NCBI GenBank assembly: GCA_000493965.1
Contig: AWNV01000010.1
Location: 40,313 to 69,276 of the forward strand
DNA from: Candidatus Aminicenans sakinawicola JGI OTU-1
Lineage (GTDB): Bacteria; Acidobacteriota; Aminicenantia; Aminicenantales; Aminicenantaceae
Direction of reading: 5' to 3'
Length of the DNA stretch: 28,964 nt
Under the pieces are notes generated by a model. The model saw only the letters and a program-made list of their open reading frames with translations. It was not told the DNA's origin and ran no database searches. The translations under genes and the position numbers were made by a program. Shown piece by piece: positions 7,185-14,914 of the stretch. Every line of letters begins with the position of its first letter. Position 1 is the stretch's first letter.

Positions 7185-8663
7185 ATGTTATTGAAACAAC
7201 AGCTTCGTCAAAGACAAGTTCAAAAATTGATGCTTGCCCCTGCCCTGCAACAGGCAATAAAGCTACTTCCCTTGACAAATTTGGATCTAATAGAGGTTAT
7301 CAATAATGAACTCTCCCAAAATCCGATGTTAGAGATTGATGAGGAATCAATAGAAAAACAGGGAGAGGAAGTAGGACAGAAAGATAAAACTGAAGTGAAT
7401 AAAGAGCAGGAAAAATTAAAAGAGGATTCAGGGATAAAAGAAGATATCAACACATCTCAATTAGGAGATGAAAGGGGATTCGAAGCATACTTCCAAGAAT
7501 ATTTTGATAATGATTTGCGGTCTTATGTTACAGAGAAGAAGGAAACCCCTGCTTTAGAAAATTTTGTCTCTAAAAGTGCTTCCCTTTGGGATCATCTAAA
7601 CTGGCAGGCAAACCTGACTTTCTTTGATGAAAAAGATAGAGAGATTGCCGAGTATATCATTGGAAATATTAATGAGGATGGGTATCTTTGCTCATCTGTT
7701 GAAGAAATAGCCAAAACAATAAATACATCTGTTGAGAAGATCAATAAGATCAGAGATAAAATTAGAATATTTGACCCTGTTGGCATAGGAAGTTTGACAC
7801 TTAAAGAAGTTCTTCTTACTCAGATGGAGTATTCTGGGATAGGGGATGAGAAAACTCGAAAGATTGTTGAAGATTATCTAAGTCTCTTGAAAAAAAGCAA
7901 CTTTTTAAAGCTGGCAAAGGAGCTTGAGATTTCTCTTTTGGAATTAAAATCTCATATTGAGATTATTAGAAGTCTGGAGCCTATCCCGGGGAGGAAGTTC
8001 AGTCAGGCAAAGACTTTTTATGTTGTTCCGGATATAATTGTTGAAAAGGAAGGAGATAAACTTAAGATAAAATTAAACGATGATAGCTTGCCTCATTTAA
8101 GAATTAACAGCTATTATAAAAAGTTTTTGGCACAGAGTGAAAAGGATAACATCGAAGCCCGCCAATTTTTAAAAGATAATATGAAAAAGGCTTTTTGGTT
8201 TTTAAGAAGCCTGGATCAACGGAACAGGACAATTTATAAGGTTGCCGATTATATAGTAAAAAAGCAGAAAGATTTTATTGAGAAAGGAATTGAATACATT
8301 AAACCCCTGACCTTGATAGAAGTTGCTCAGGAGATCGGAGTACATGAGTCTACTGTAGGGAGAGTGGTTGCAAACAAATACATTATGACGCCTCGCGGGA
8401 TTTTCCCTCTTAAGTACTTCTTTCACAAGTCTCTTCAAGGTGTCTTTGGCGAAGAAGTTTCTTCTTTAAGGGTGAAAGAAAAAATAAAAAAACTCGTAGA
8501 GAATGAGGACAGAAAAAGTCCGTTAAGTGATATTGAAATTATGGATCTTTTAGCTAGAACAAACTTTAAAATTGCACGCAGGACTGTGTCGAAGTACAGA
8601 AAAAAGCTCAATATACAACCTTCTCACATAAGGAAAAGAAACTATTGGATGGAGGGAAGTTAA
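7185..8663 (+). CDS. rpoN: RNA polymerase sigma-54 factor
   Basis: Sigma-54 directs RNA polymerase to -24/-12 promoters and needs AAA+ activators. The 492 residues have the glutamine-rich region I (LKQQLRQRQVQKLMLAPALQ, residues 3-22), an acidic low-complexity region II (about 50-95), the core-binding domain (about 110-310), the helix-turn-helix (IGVHESTVGRVVANKY) and the RpoN box ARRTVSKYRKKLNI near the C-terminus. It lies between lptB and hpf, a conserved arrangement. The TAA stop overlaps the hpf ATG by one base. The nearby regulatory PTS genes match the classical rpoN cluster. No clear -24/-12 promoter was found within the window. Confidence 0.97.
   Translation: MLLKQQLRQRQVQKLMLAPALQQAIKLLPLTNLDLIEVINNELSQNPMLEIDEESIEKQGEEVGQKDKTEVNKEQEKLKEDSGIKEDINTSQLGDERGFEAYFQEYFDNDLRSYVTEKKETPALENFVSKSASLWDHLNWQANLTFFDEKDREIAEYIIGNINEDGYLCSSVEEIAKTINTSVEKINKIRDKIRIFDPVGIGSLTLKEVLLTQMEYSGIGDEKTRKIVEDYLSLLKKSNFLKLAKELEISLLELKSHIEIIRSLEPIPGRKFSQAKTFYVVPDIIVEKEGDKLKIKLNDDSLPHLRINSYYKKFLAQSEKDNIEARQFLKDNMKKAFWFLRSLDQRNRTIYKVADYIVKKQKDFIEKGIEYIKPLTLIEVAQEIGVHESTVGRVVANKYIMTPRGIFPLKYFFHKSLQGVFGEEVSSLRVKEKIKKLVENEDRKSPLSDIEIMDLLARTNFKIARRTVSKYRKKLNIQPSHIRKRNYWMEGS
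8651..8657 (+). promoter_or_regulatory. Ribosome binding site fixing the hpf start
   Basis: GGAGGGA inside the last rpoN codons lies five bases before ATG 8663. It supports that start rather than the in-frame ATG at 8645, which has no such site. Confidence 0.75.
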
Positions 8664-9187
8664 TGAATATAAATTTCACTGCCCGGTATGCAAAAATAAC
8701 TTCCGATATAGAGAAATACTGTGAGAGGAGACTTAGATCTATAGAGAAGTTGCTGGGATATGAACTTGATGCAGATCTAATCCTCTCTATTGAGAAATAT
8801 AGACACAAAGTGGAGATAAATATTAAAACTAAAGGAGCAACCTTAAACACAGTGGAAGAAACTCAAGATATGTTAAGCTCGATTGGTGTTGCTTTTGATA
8901 ATATAGAAAAAAGAATCAAGAAAGAGAGAGAAAAATTAAGAGAGAGAAAAAGAAGAAAGAATAAAGAAACAGGTTTTTTTTCTCATCCTGTGGAGGAGAA
9001 AAAACGGCAAAGAAAAATAATAAAAAGTAGTGATTATTCCTTAAAGCCCATGTCTATGGAGGAAGCTCTTTTTCAATTTGAATCAAGCAAGAAAGAAATA
9101 TTTGTTTTTAGAGGATTTGATTTTGATAAATGGACTATTCTTTTTCGCAGAAAAGATGGGAACTATGGTTTGTTAGAGCTGGAATAA
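8663..9187 (+). CDS. hpf: Ribosome hibernation promoting factor, long form
   Basis: HPF binds the decoding centre of inactive ribosomes in slow growth; the long form also dimerises 70S ribosomes into 100S particles. The 174 residues comprise the S30AE domain (1-95), a basic linker (about 90-120, rich in Lys/Arg/Glu) and the C-terminal dimerisation domain with YSLKPMSMEEALFQFE and FRRKDGNYGLLEL. In Gammaproteobacteria the gene next to rpoN is the short form lacking that last domain, so this is the type found outside that group. The start at 8663 is chosen because it overlaps the rpoN stop (TAATG) and follows a strong binding site. Confidence 0.95.
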   Translation: MNINFTARYAKITSDIEKYCERRLRSIEKLLGYELDADLILSIEKYRHKVEINIKTKGATLNTVEETQDMLSSIGVAFDNIEKRIKKEREKLRERKRRKNKETGFFSHPVEEKKRQRKIIKSSDYSLKPMSMEEALFQFESSKKEIFVFRGFDFDKWTILFRRKDGNYGLLELE

Positions 9188-9210
9188 AATATATTAACTG
9201 AGAGATTAAA

Positions 9211-9681
9211 TTGAAAATACATAATTTATTAATGCAGGATATGGTGATTACTGAGTTGAAGTCTCAAAAAAGGGAAAATGTTCTAAAAGAAATGGTGAGT
9301 TTTCTCAAAGAGAAGAATAAGATTGCAAGAGAAAAGGATTTGTACAACAAACTCATCCAGAGAGAAAAACTTGGAAGTACGGGGATTGGAGAGGGTGTGG
9401 CTATCCCGCACTGTAAGATGAAAGGTGTGAAAGATCCAATAATTATGTTGGCAGTTTCCAGGAAAGGAGTTAATTTCTATTCCCAGGATGGAAAACCATC
9501 GCATGTTTTTTTTCTTGTAGTTTCTTCTCCGGAGAATCCAAGCATAAACCTCCAAATCCTTGCCGCGATTGCTCACCTTGTCCGTAAAGCGAACTCATTG
9601 ATAAAAAAAATACTGAAAGCCGTAAACATCAGCTCAATTATGGAAGTTATTCGAAAGGAAGAAGAAAAGATAAATGAATAG
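9211..9681 (+). CDS. ptsN: Nitrogen-PTS type EIIA protein
   Basis: This is a regulatory fructose/mannitol-type EIIA domain that receives phosphate from HPr-like proteins and controls potassium and nitrogen functions in bacteria studied. The 156 residues carry the phosphorylatable histidine at about position 67 in GEGVAIPHCK, and the family's GSTGIGEG turn. The start is TTG at 9211 with GAGAG seven bases upstream, which gives the typical MKI-LL N-terminus. It lies 23 bases after hpf and overlaps hprK by eight bases. Together with HPr and EI it forms one possible end point of the local phosphorelay. Confidence 0.93.
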   Translation: MKIHNLLMQDMVITELKSQKRENVLKEMVSFLKEKNKIAREKDLYNKLIQREKLGSTGIGEGVAIPHCKMKGVKDPIIMLAVSRKGVNFYSQDGKPSHVFFLVVSSPENPSINLQILAAIAHLVRKANSLIKKILKAVNISSIMEVIRKEEEKINE

Positions 9682-10237
9682 AAGGAAAGTTTCTTCCCAT
9701 CAACCTAACCAGGTGACAATTTCCGGTGGGCTTCTAAAAATTTATGGCCTGGGAGTCCTTATTATAGGTGATAGTGGAATTGGCAAAAGCGAGTGTGCGC
9801 TTGAACTTATTTGCCGGAGGCATCGATTCGTGTCGGATGATGTGACCCAAATAGTAAAGATGGCGAATAATAAGTTAATAGGATCGGCTCCTTCTCTCAG
9901 CCGTGATTTTATGGAAATAAGAGGGTTAGGTATTATAAATATAAGGCGGATTTTTAATCCCAAGTCTATCTGCAGGAAAGCAGAAATAAATTTAGTAATT
10001 AAGCTTGAAAAATGGGAACAGGGAAAGGAGAATGACCGGCTTGGACTCAAATTGCCCCAGAGTTATGAAGTTCTGGATAAGAAAATACCACAGATTACTA
10101 TTCCCGTGGCTCTTGGAAGGAATATTGCTGCCCTGGTTGAAGTAGCCTGCAAGGTCCACCTTTTAAGAGAAAAGGGGTGCGATACGTCCCGGGAGATAGT
10201 TAAGAAACTCGACCGTGCTATTTCGCAGCACGATTAG
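9674..10237 (+). CDS. hprK: HPr kinase/phosphorylase, catalytic domain only
   Basis: HprK phosphorylates HPr on Ser46 with ATP or pyrophosphate and removes the phosphate again, linking PTS state to energy status. The 187 residues contain the P-loop GDSGIGKSE (32-40), SDDV with the paired aspartates (54-57), the family signature EIRGLGIINI (81-90) and a GRNIAALVEVA stretch (148-158). Gram-positive HprK has about 310 residues, with a separate N-terminal domain of about 130. That part is missing here, as in the short alphaproteobacterial forms. The ATG overlaps the end of ptsN; there is no other start upstream that would add the domain. HPr encoded nearby keeps Ser46. Confidence 0.93.
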   Translation: MNRRKVSSHQPNQVTISGGLLKIYGLGVLIIGDSGIGKSECALELICRRHRFVSDDVTQIVKMANNKLIGSAPSLSRDFMEIRGLGIINIRRIFNPKSICRKAEINLVIKLEKWEQGKENDRLGLKLPQSYEVLDKKIPQITIPVALGRNIAALVEVACKVHLLREKGCDTSREIVKKLDRAISQHD

Positions 10238-10251
10238 AGAGAGAAAAAAAC

Positions 10252-11109
10252 TTGAGAGACAACAGATTTCTGATCATTACAGGTATGTCGGGTTCTGGGA
10301 AAACAGCTGTCAGTCGTTTTCTAGAGGATTTTGGCTATTATTGTATGGACAATTTGCCGTCAAAACTTATTCCAAGTTTTGTTGATCTCTGGATGAGAAA
10401 AGAGGTTGAGATAGAAAGAGTTGCTCTTGTCGTTGATATCAGGGAAGCAGGTTTTATTAAAGAGTTTCCAGAGATTTTAAAGACAATCAGGAAAAAGATA
10501 TCGCTTTGCTTGATTTTTATTGATGCGTCTGATGAAGTGTTGGTTAAAAGATTCAACGAGAGCAGGCGTCCCCATCCGCTGGCAATAGGGAAGTCAATTA
10601 TAGAGAATGTGGCTTTAGAAAGGAAAAGGCTGGCAACCATAAAAAGGATGGCTGATGATGTTATAGATACTAGTTCAACAAGCATTTCTGAGTTGAAAAA
10701 GAGATTTGCGAAGAAATTTCTTGCAAACAGCTCTCAAATGATGCAGGTTGTGATTGTGAGTTTTGGATACAAATACGGAATTCCTCTGGAATCTGATATT
10801 GTTTTGGATACCAGGTTTTTGCCGAACCCCTTTTATATTGACATGTTAAGAAATAAAACTGGTAAGAATGATAGTGTCAGGGAATACGTTATGGGATCAG
10901 CAAAAACGAGAATATTTCTTGATGAATTATACCGCTTCGCTGATTACCTAATGCCAAATTTCGTGGACGAAGGCAAAGGCTACTTGACCATAGCTATTGG
11001 ATGTACAGGGGGAAAACACAGGTCTGTAGTATTGGCTGACAAACTGAGAGAACACCTCAGAAGTAAGAAATATAAAACAAGAATTTATCACCGGGATATT
11101 CACAAATAA
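10252..11109 (+). CDS. rapZ: RapZ family nucleotide-binding protein (YvcJ/YhbJ)
   Basis: RapZ family members bind nucleotides. In E. coli RapZ is an RNA-binding adaptor that delivers the small RNA GlmZ to RNase E and so controls glucosamine-6-phosphate synthase. The 285-residue protein is of normal length. It has the Walker A motif GMSGSGKT (11-18), YYCMDNLP, and the conserved C-terminal domain with AIGCTGGKHRSVVLAD and a final YHRDI. The start is TTG at 10252 with an AGAGAGAG tract eight or nine bases upstream. It follows hprK by 14 bases, the arrangement seen in many non-gamma bacteria with a regulatory PTS. Whether it acts through RNA here is unknown. Confidence 0.95.
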   Translation: MRDNRFLIITGMSGSGKTAVSRFLEDFGYYCMDNLPSKLIPSFVDLWMRKEVEIERVALVVDIREAGFIKEFPEILKTIRKKISLCLIFIDASDEVLVKRFNESRRPHPLAIGKSIIENVALERKRLATIKRMADDVIDTSSTSISELKKRFAKKFLANSSQMMQVVIVSFGYKYGIPLESDIVLDTRFLPNPFYIDMLRNKTGKNDSVREYVMGSAKTRIFLDELYRFADYLMPNFVDEGKGYLTIAIGCTGGKHRSVVLADKLREHLRSKKYKTRIYHRDIHK

Positions 11110-11206
11110 AAGTGTGCTCCACTGAAAGCTGGAACATAAAAATCATTGTTTCTTAACTATATTGGATTTGATGTCAACTTGTCCATGAGGCCTATTTTTG
11201 TTTAGC

Positions 11207-11226
11207 TTGGATGATTAACGATCCAA
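11207..11226. repeat. Inverted repeat, 6-base arms with 8-base spacer
   Basis: TTGGAT (11207-11212), eight bases, then ATCCAA (11221-11226) form a perfect dyad. It could be a weak hairpin or a protein binding site. Confidence 0.4.
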
Positions 11227-11258
11227 TCCATCCTATTCCAGCTTGGTGAATTGTGAAA

Positions 11259-11282
11259 AATTCCAACGATTGATTTGGAATT
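11259..11282. repeat. Inverted repeat, 8-base arms with 8-base spacer
   Basis: AATTCCAA (11259-11266), eight bases, then TTGGAATT (11275-11282) form a perfect dyad. The spacer length equals that of the dyad 50 bases upstream. It lies upstream of the candidate EIIA promoters and could be an operator. Confidence 0.5.
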
Positions 11283-11347
11283 CATAAAAATACTTAAGTT
11301 TATTAGTATTAAATGGTAAAATGTGAAACGTATTTGTGGAAATTATC

Positions 11348-11388
11348 TTGATTAAGAATAAAAACTGACTCGATATAGTAAGAGTCAG
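11348..11388 (+). promoter_or_regulatory. Candidate promoter and operator of the EIIA(Man)-HPr-EI operon
   Basis: TATAGT (11374-11379, five of six consensus bases) lies inside the loop of a perfect 7-base inverted repeat, CTGACTC (11365-11371) and GAGTCAG (11382-11388). TTGATT at 11348-11353 could be the -35, with a long spacer of 20 bases. A dyad framing the -10 is the geometry expected for a repressor operator, or for an activator that shortens a long spacer. Alternatively the dyad may act as an mRNA hairpin 15 bases before the start codon. Confidence 0.35.
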
Positions 11389-11402
11389 AAAAGAATTATA
11401 AA

Positions 11403-11807
11403 ATGATAGGTGGAATCATAGTTTGCCATGGAGGGTTGGCTGAAGAGCTCTTAAATGCCCTTACGATTATTCTTGGTGAAGCAGTAAACATAGAAGCTAT
11501 TTCTATTGGCTGGTATAATGATGTTGAGGAATCAAGAAAGAAGATTAACAAATCTCTGAAAAAAGTTAATCAGAAGAATGGAGTGCTGATTTTTACTGAC
11601 ATGTTTGGCGGGACTCCTTCCAATTTAAGTTTTAGTTTTCTAAAAGATAGCGAGATTGAGATTATAACAGGAGTGAATCTTCCAATGCTTATTAAATTTG
11701 TATCCCTACAGAGGAGTAACAATCTGAAAGTAGTTGCGAAAAAGGTTGTAGAACAGGGTAAAAAAAATATCCATCTTGCAAGCGCTCTCTTAAACTCAAA
11801 AACTTAA
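11403..11807 (+). CDS. Mannose-family PTS EIIA component (stand-alone)
   Basis: Cytoplasmic phosphocarrier domain of the mannose PTS family. The 134 residues have the active-site histidine His9 in IIVCHGGLAEELL and the DMFGGTPSN loop that packs next to it. In sugar-transporting systems this domain passes phosphate to EIIB, but no EIIB, EIIC or EIID gene is present in the window. It is followed directly by HPr and EI, the arrangement of a regulatory PTS. The ATG at 11403 has no visible Shine-Dalgarno sequence. Its output target is unknown. Confidence 0.9.
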   Translation: MIGGIIVCHGGLAEELLNALTIILGEAVNIEAISIGWYNDVEESRKKINKSLKKVNQKNGVLIFTDMFGGTPSNLSFSFLKDSEIEIITGVNLPMLIKFVSLQRSNNLKVVAKKVVEQGKKNIHLASALLNSKT

Positions 11808-11822
11808 CATCAGCTTAATTCA

Positions 11823-12092
11823 ATGCTTGTAAAAACAATCACAATAAAAAACAAGCTAGGGCTGCATGCAAGGGCAGCGGTTAAATTGATGAATTTAGCC
11901 AATCGGTTTGTCTCGTCAGTCAAAATAGAGAAAGATGGAAGTGAAGTCGATGGCAAAAGCATCCTCGGGATACTTACACTTGCAGCAGTCCAGGGATCTC
12001 AAATTACATTGAAAGTTTCAGGAAAAGATGAAAAATCAGCACTTAAAGCAATGGAAATTCTCATTGAAAATAAATTCCGGGAGGAAGAGTAG
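11823..12092 (+). CDS. ptsH: Phosphocarrier protein HPr
   Basis: HPr accepts phosphate from enzyme I on His15 and hands it to EIIA proteins. The 89-residue protein places the histidine exactly at position 15 in LGLHARAA. The regulatory serine is exactly at position 46 in DGKSILGI, the site used by HprK, which is encoded nearby. It lies 15 bases after the EIIA gene and five bases before the enzyme I gene. No Shine-Dalgarno sequence precedes the ATG, so coupling to the upstream gene is likely. It could equally be named npr or ptsO. Confidence 0.95.
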   Translation: MLVKTITIKNKLGLHARAAVKLMNLANRFVSSVKIEKDGSEVDGKSILGILTLAAVQGSQITLKVSGKDEKSALKAMEILIENKFREEE

Positions 12093-12097
12093 ATTAG

Positions 12098-13861
12098 ATG
12101 GAATATTTCAGGTTAAGAGGCATTGGAGTTTCTCCTGGTATTAGTATAGGCGAAGTCTTATTGACTGAAAGAGTTGTTTTTACATCACGAAAGGAGAAGA
12201 TTTCTTCAAGCCAGGTTAAGCAGGAATTGATACGCTTGAGAAACGCGATTGAGCGAACAAAAGAACAGCTTGTTATTATAAGAGAGGAAGTAAAAAGAAA
12301 AATTGGGGAAGAACATTCTTTTATTTTTGATGCCCATTTACTAATTCTTGAGGATAATTCTTTGTTGTCGAGGCTAGAAAGGATAATAAAAGAAGAGAGA
12401 ACCAGGACAGAGTGGGCAATTTCCCGAGTGCATGATGAGGCTATTGAAATTTTTGAATCTATCGCAGATGAATATTTCAGACAGAGAAAATCAGATGTTT
12501 CTGATGTTTTGTCTAAAATGTACAGAAATTTAGAATTTACAGGGCAGAAGAAGGAAGACGACGGCGAAGACAGAATCCTGGTTGGCCACGACCTTCTGCC
12601 TTCAGAGGCCGCCTTAAGGCTAAGCCGTGGAAATGTTCTGGCTGTTGCCATTGATGTGGGCGGGCAGACCTCACATACTGCCATTCTTGCTCGTTCCTTA
12701 AATATCCCTGCTGTAATGGGTCTTCGCAATATTACTCAAAAAGTAAAAAATGGTGATTGCTTGATCGTGGATGGAACTGATGGAGAAGTTATTATCAATC
12801 CTCCACTAGCTATAAAAAAGGAATTTACTGGTAAGAAAAAAAAATATGATGATTACCGTAAGGAGCTTAGAAAAACAGCGAAATTAAGTCCTTCAACTTT
12901 AGATGGAGTGAAGTTTTCTCCATTAGCCAATATAGAGCTGCCAGAAGAAGTTAACCTTGCCTTTTCTTTGGGCGCGGAAGGAATAGGGCTTTTTAGGTCA
13001 GAATTTATCTATTTTAAAAACTCTACACTTCCTTCAGAGGAGGATCATTTTCGAATTTATTCAAGAATCGCCAAAGAAGCCTATCCGTTTCCTGTATATA
13101 TTAGAACCGTGGATGTTGGTGGTGAGAAAAGTTTACAGCAGTTGAAAATAGAAAAAGAGCCAAATCCTGCGCTCGGATTGAGAGCTATTAGATTTTCTCT
13201 CCGGGATAGAGAACAGTTCAAGATTCAACTAAGGGCTATTCTTCGAGCAAGTGCCCAGAAAAATGTCCGGCTTCTTATCCCCATGATAACAGAGATTGAA
13301 GAAATCGGTGAAGTGAAACTTCTTATTGATGAAGTTAAAGAAGAACTGAGAGAGAAACGGTTAGAGTTTGATGAGGATATTCCTCTGGGAGTAATGATCG
13401 AAGTGCCTGCAGCGGCCGCTATAACCGATATCATTGTAAAAGAGGTGGATTATTTGAGCATAGGCACTAATGATCTTATTCAATATTATTTAGCTGTTGA
13501 CAGGTCAAATGAGCTCGTATCCTATTTGTTTAAACCCCTTCATCCTTCTGTGCTGAGATTGATAAAGTTCATAATTGAAGCTGCTCATAAAGAAGGAAAA
13601 GAAGTGACTGTTTGTGGGGAAATGGCTGCAGATTCTCTTTCTGCTATTGTGTTGTTTGGATTAGGAATAAGAAAATTCAGTATGAATCCGATCTTTATTC
13701 CAAGAATAAAGAAGGCCTTGCGTTCACTAGAGTCTAAAACTGTGGTGAAAATCATTCAAAAAGCAATGAAGTTAAAAACAGCTCAGGAGATTGAAGAGTT
13801 TATCATTGAGAGCATATTGGTAAAACATCCTGAGGCATTTTTAATGGGGAAAATTACATAG
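12098..13861 (+). CDS. ptsI: Phosphoenolpyruvate-protein phosphotransferase (enzyme I)
   Basis: Enzyme I transfers phosphate from phosphoenolpyruvate to HPr. The 587 residues match the classical enzyme length, without the GAF domain of the nitrogen form PtsP. The N-terminus starts LRGIGVSPGISIGEV. The swivel domain has the active-site His193 in GGQTSHTAILAR. The C-terminal PEP-binding barrel shows GIGLFRSEFIY, RTVDVGGEKS, IGTNDLIQYYLAVDR and the catalytic cysteine in VCGEMAAD. An upstream GGGAGGA sits in the end of the HPr gene. It ends the plus-strand run. Confidence 0.97.
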   Translation: MEYFRLRGIGVSPGISIGEVLLTERVVFTSRKEKISSSQVKQELIRLRNAIERTKEQLVIIREEVKRKIGEEHSFIFDAHLLILEDNSLLSRLERIIKEERTRTEWAISRVHDEAIEIFESIADEYFRQRKSDVSDVLSKMYRNLEFTGQKKEDDGEDRILVGHDLLPSEAALRLSRGNVLAVAIDVGGQTSHTAILARSLNIPAVMGLRNITQKVKNGDCLIVDGTDGEVIINPPLAIKKEFTGKKKKYDDYRKELRKTAKLSPSTLDGVKFSPLANIELPEEVNLAFSLGAEGIGLFRSEFIYFKNSTLPSEEDHFRIYSRIAKEAYPFPVYIRTVDVGGEKSLQQLKIEKEPNPALGLRAIRFSLRDREQFKIQLRAILRASAQKNVRLLIPMITEIEEIGEVKLLIDEVKEELREKRLEFDEDIPLGVMIEVPAAAAITDIIVKEVDYLSIGTNDLIQYYLAVDRSNELVSYLFKPLHPSVLRLIKFIIEAAHKEGKEVTVCGEMAADSLSAIVLFGLGIRKFSMNPIFIPRIKKALRSLESKTVVKIIQKAMKLKTAQEIEEFIIESILVKHPEAFLMGKIT

Positions 13862-13937
13862 GCCACGCTTTGCCCCAACCCAATCTACTCTAGATTAGAA
13901 CCTATCAATAATAACGAGATCAAGGGAAACACTTTGT

Positions 13938-14324
13938 TTATTTCCGTCCGTACTCATCTTTAAGGCGGACAATGTCAGACTCGCTGGAATCACCTATCCA
14001 GATTTCCATGATGCGTGCGGGCTTTGTGCCGATGCAGCGAAGTCTGTGAGATGTTTCTTTGGGAATGAAGATTTCTTCATTTTCTTCAGGTTGCCAGATA
14101 TTATTACCTACTGTTACTTCGAGACCATTGTCAAGTATAACCCAGAATTCACTGCGATGGTTATGATACTGAAGAGATAAAACAGCTCCAGGATTGACTG
14201 TAATGATTTTAATGTTTTTTGCCAGTTTATAGGGGAATGAGCGGAATTTTCCCCATGGTCGGATATCCTCAATGATTTTTTCCTTAAATTTTTTTTCTTC
14301 GAGAATAATTGTATCCCTTGGCAT
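13938..14324 (-). CDS. Cupin protein, mannose-6-phosphate isomerase type II-like
   Basis: The 128-residue single-domain cupin resembles the C-terminal isomerase domain of ManC/type II phosphomannose isomerases, which interconverts mannose-6-phosphate and fructose-6-phosphate. Evidence is RPWGKF near the N-terminus, the metal-binding cupin motif LSLQYHNHRSEFWVIL (His-x-His and Glu) and IPKETSHRL with a further histidine. It ends with IVRLKDEYGR, also typical. The guanylyltransferase domain of ManC is absent. AAGAG lies nine bases before the ATG. It faces enzyme I tail to tail and lies 129 bases after ssb. Whether it is an isomerase or an epimerase-like sugar enzyme cannot be decided from sequence alone. 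Confidence 0.8.
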   Translation of the reverse strand: MPRDTIILEEKKFKEKIIEDIRPWGKFRSFPYKLAKNIKIITVNPGAVLSLQYHNHRSEFWVILDNGLEVTVGNNIWQPEENEEIFIPKETSHRLRCIGTKPARIMEIWIGDSSESDIVRLKDEYGRK

Positions 14325-14452
14325 TGTTTATCTCTTAAAACAGGTTAATTAAACCCCACAAATCTAATCCGGTAATCGATCTTGATTAGGATTAAATTTT
14401 ATAAGAATAAAGATGTTCACGTAAAAATATACACTCTAACGGACTTGACGGA

Positions 14453-14914
14453 TTAAAAAGGAACTTCGCTGTCGTCATCACTTTCTTCTTCAGGAACTTT
14501 TGGAGCTTCTGCTGGAAAGTCAGAGGGATAACTGGATTCTTCACGAGGTTGCTTTGTTTCTGTGTCTTCCTTTTTACCGAGAAGGATGATATTTTGCGCG
14601 TGAATTTCAGTTGTGTATCTCTTGTTTCCATCTCTATCCTGCCAGCTTCGGGTTCGCAATTTTCCTTCTACCAGAATCTGTTTCCCCTGAATGAGATATT
14701 TTTCACAGAATTCTGCAAGCTTTCCCCAAGCTACTATTTTGTGCCATTCAGCACGGATATCGCTTTCGTTTGTGTTGGGGTTGAAATAGCGTTCGTTGGT
14801 AGCTAATGTGAAATTTGCCACAGCTCTTTCTGTTTGGGGAATATATCTCAATTCAGGATTCCCACCAAGATGCCCGATTAAAATGACCTTGTTTAGGCTG
14901 TTAATATCTCTCAT
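14453..14914 (-). CDS. ssb: Single-stranded DNA-binding protein
   Basis: SSB coats single-stranded DNA and recruits repair and replication proteins. The 153 residues contain the OB-fold DNA-binding domain (LNKVILIGHLGGNPELRY at about 6-23, WHKIVAWGKLAEF, then VEGKLRTRSWQDRDG). A disordered Pro/Glu-rich linker follows, and the acidic tail DDDSEVPF matches the partner-recruiting C-terminal motif ending in Pro-Phe. The start overlaps the end of cpoB by 14 bases, so the gene is read with the Pal operon, an uncommon location. RecJ, a known SSB partner, is encoded 10 kb away. Confidence 0.96.
   Translation of the reverse strand: MRDINSLNKVILIGHLGGNPELRYIPQTERAVANFTLATNERYFNPNTNESDIRAEWHKIVAWGKLAEFCEKYLIQGKQILVEGKLRTRSWQDRDGNKRYTTEIHAQNIILLGKKEDTETKQPREESSYPSDFPAEAPKVPEEESDDDSEVPF

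Larger units (their letters stand above)
11110..11402 (+). other. Intergenic region between rapZ and the EIIA gene
   Basis: This 293-base AT-rich stretch is the largest gap in the window. No coding frame with a start and binding site was seen on either strand. It contains three perfect inverted repeats (listed separately), a possible extended -10 TGGTAAAAT (11314-11322) and a second promoter candidate next to the EIIA gene. None of the hairpins is followed by a T tract on the plus strand, so no intrinsic terminator for rapZ is evident. Confidence 0.6.

Noticed and set aside
8645..8662. Earlier ATG for hpf at 8645
   Set aside because: It would overlap rpoN by 19 bases and lacks a binding site; the ATG at 8663 has GGAGGGA in correct spacing and gives the conserved N-terminus.
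11110..11402. Sigma-54 promoter for the EIIA operon
   Set aside because: Every GG pair on the plus strand was checked for GC twelve bases later (GG-N10-GC); none fits the -24/-12 rule.
12094..12729. Open frame of 211 codons on the minus strand
   Set aside because: It lies antisense to ptsI, is serine-rich low-complexity in translation and has no recognisable domain; ptsI has clear active-site motifs in the other strand.
13880..13970. Hairpin terminator after ptsI (GGAAA...TTTCC)
   Set aside because: The arms are five bases, AT-rich, and no T tract follows; too weak to call.
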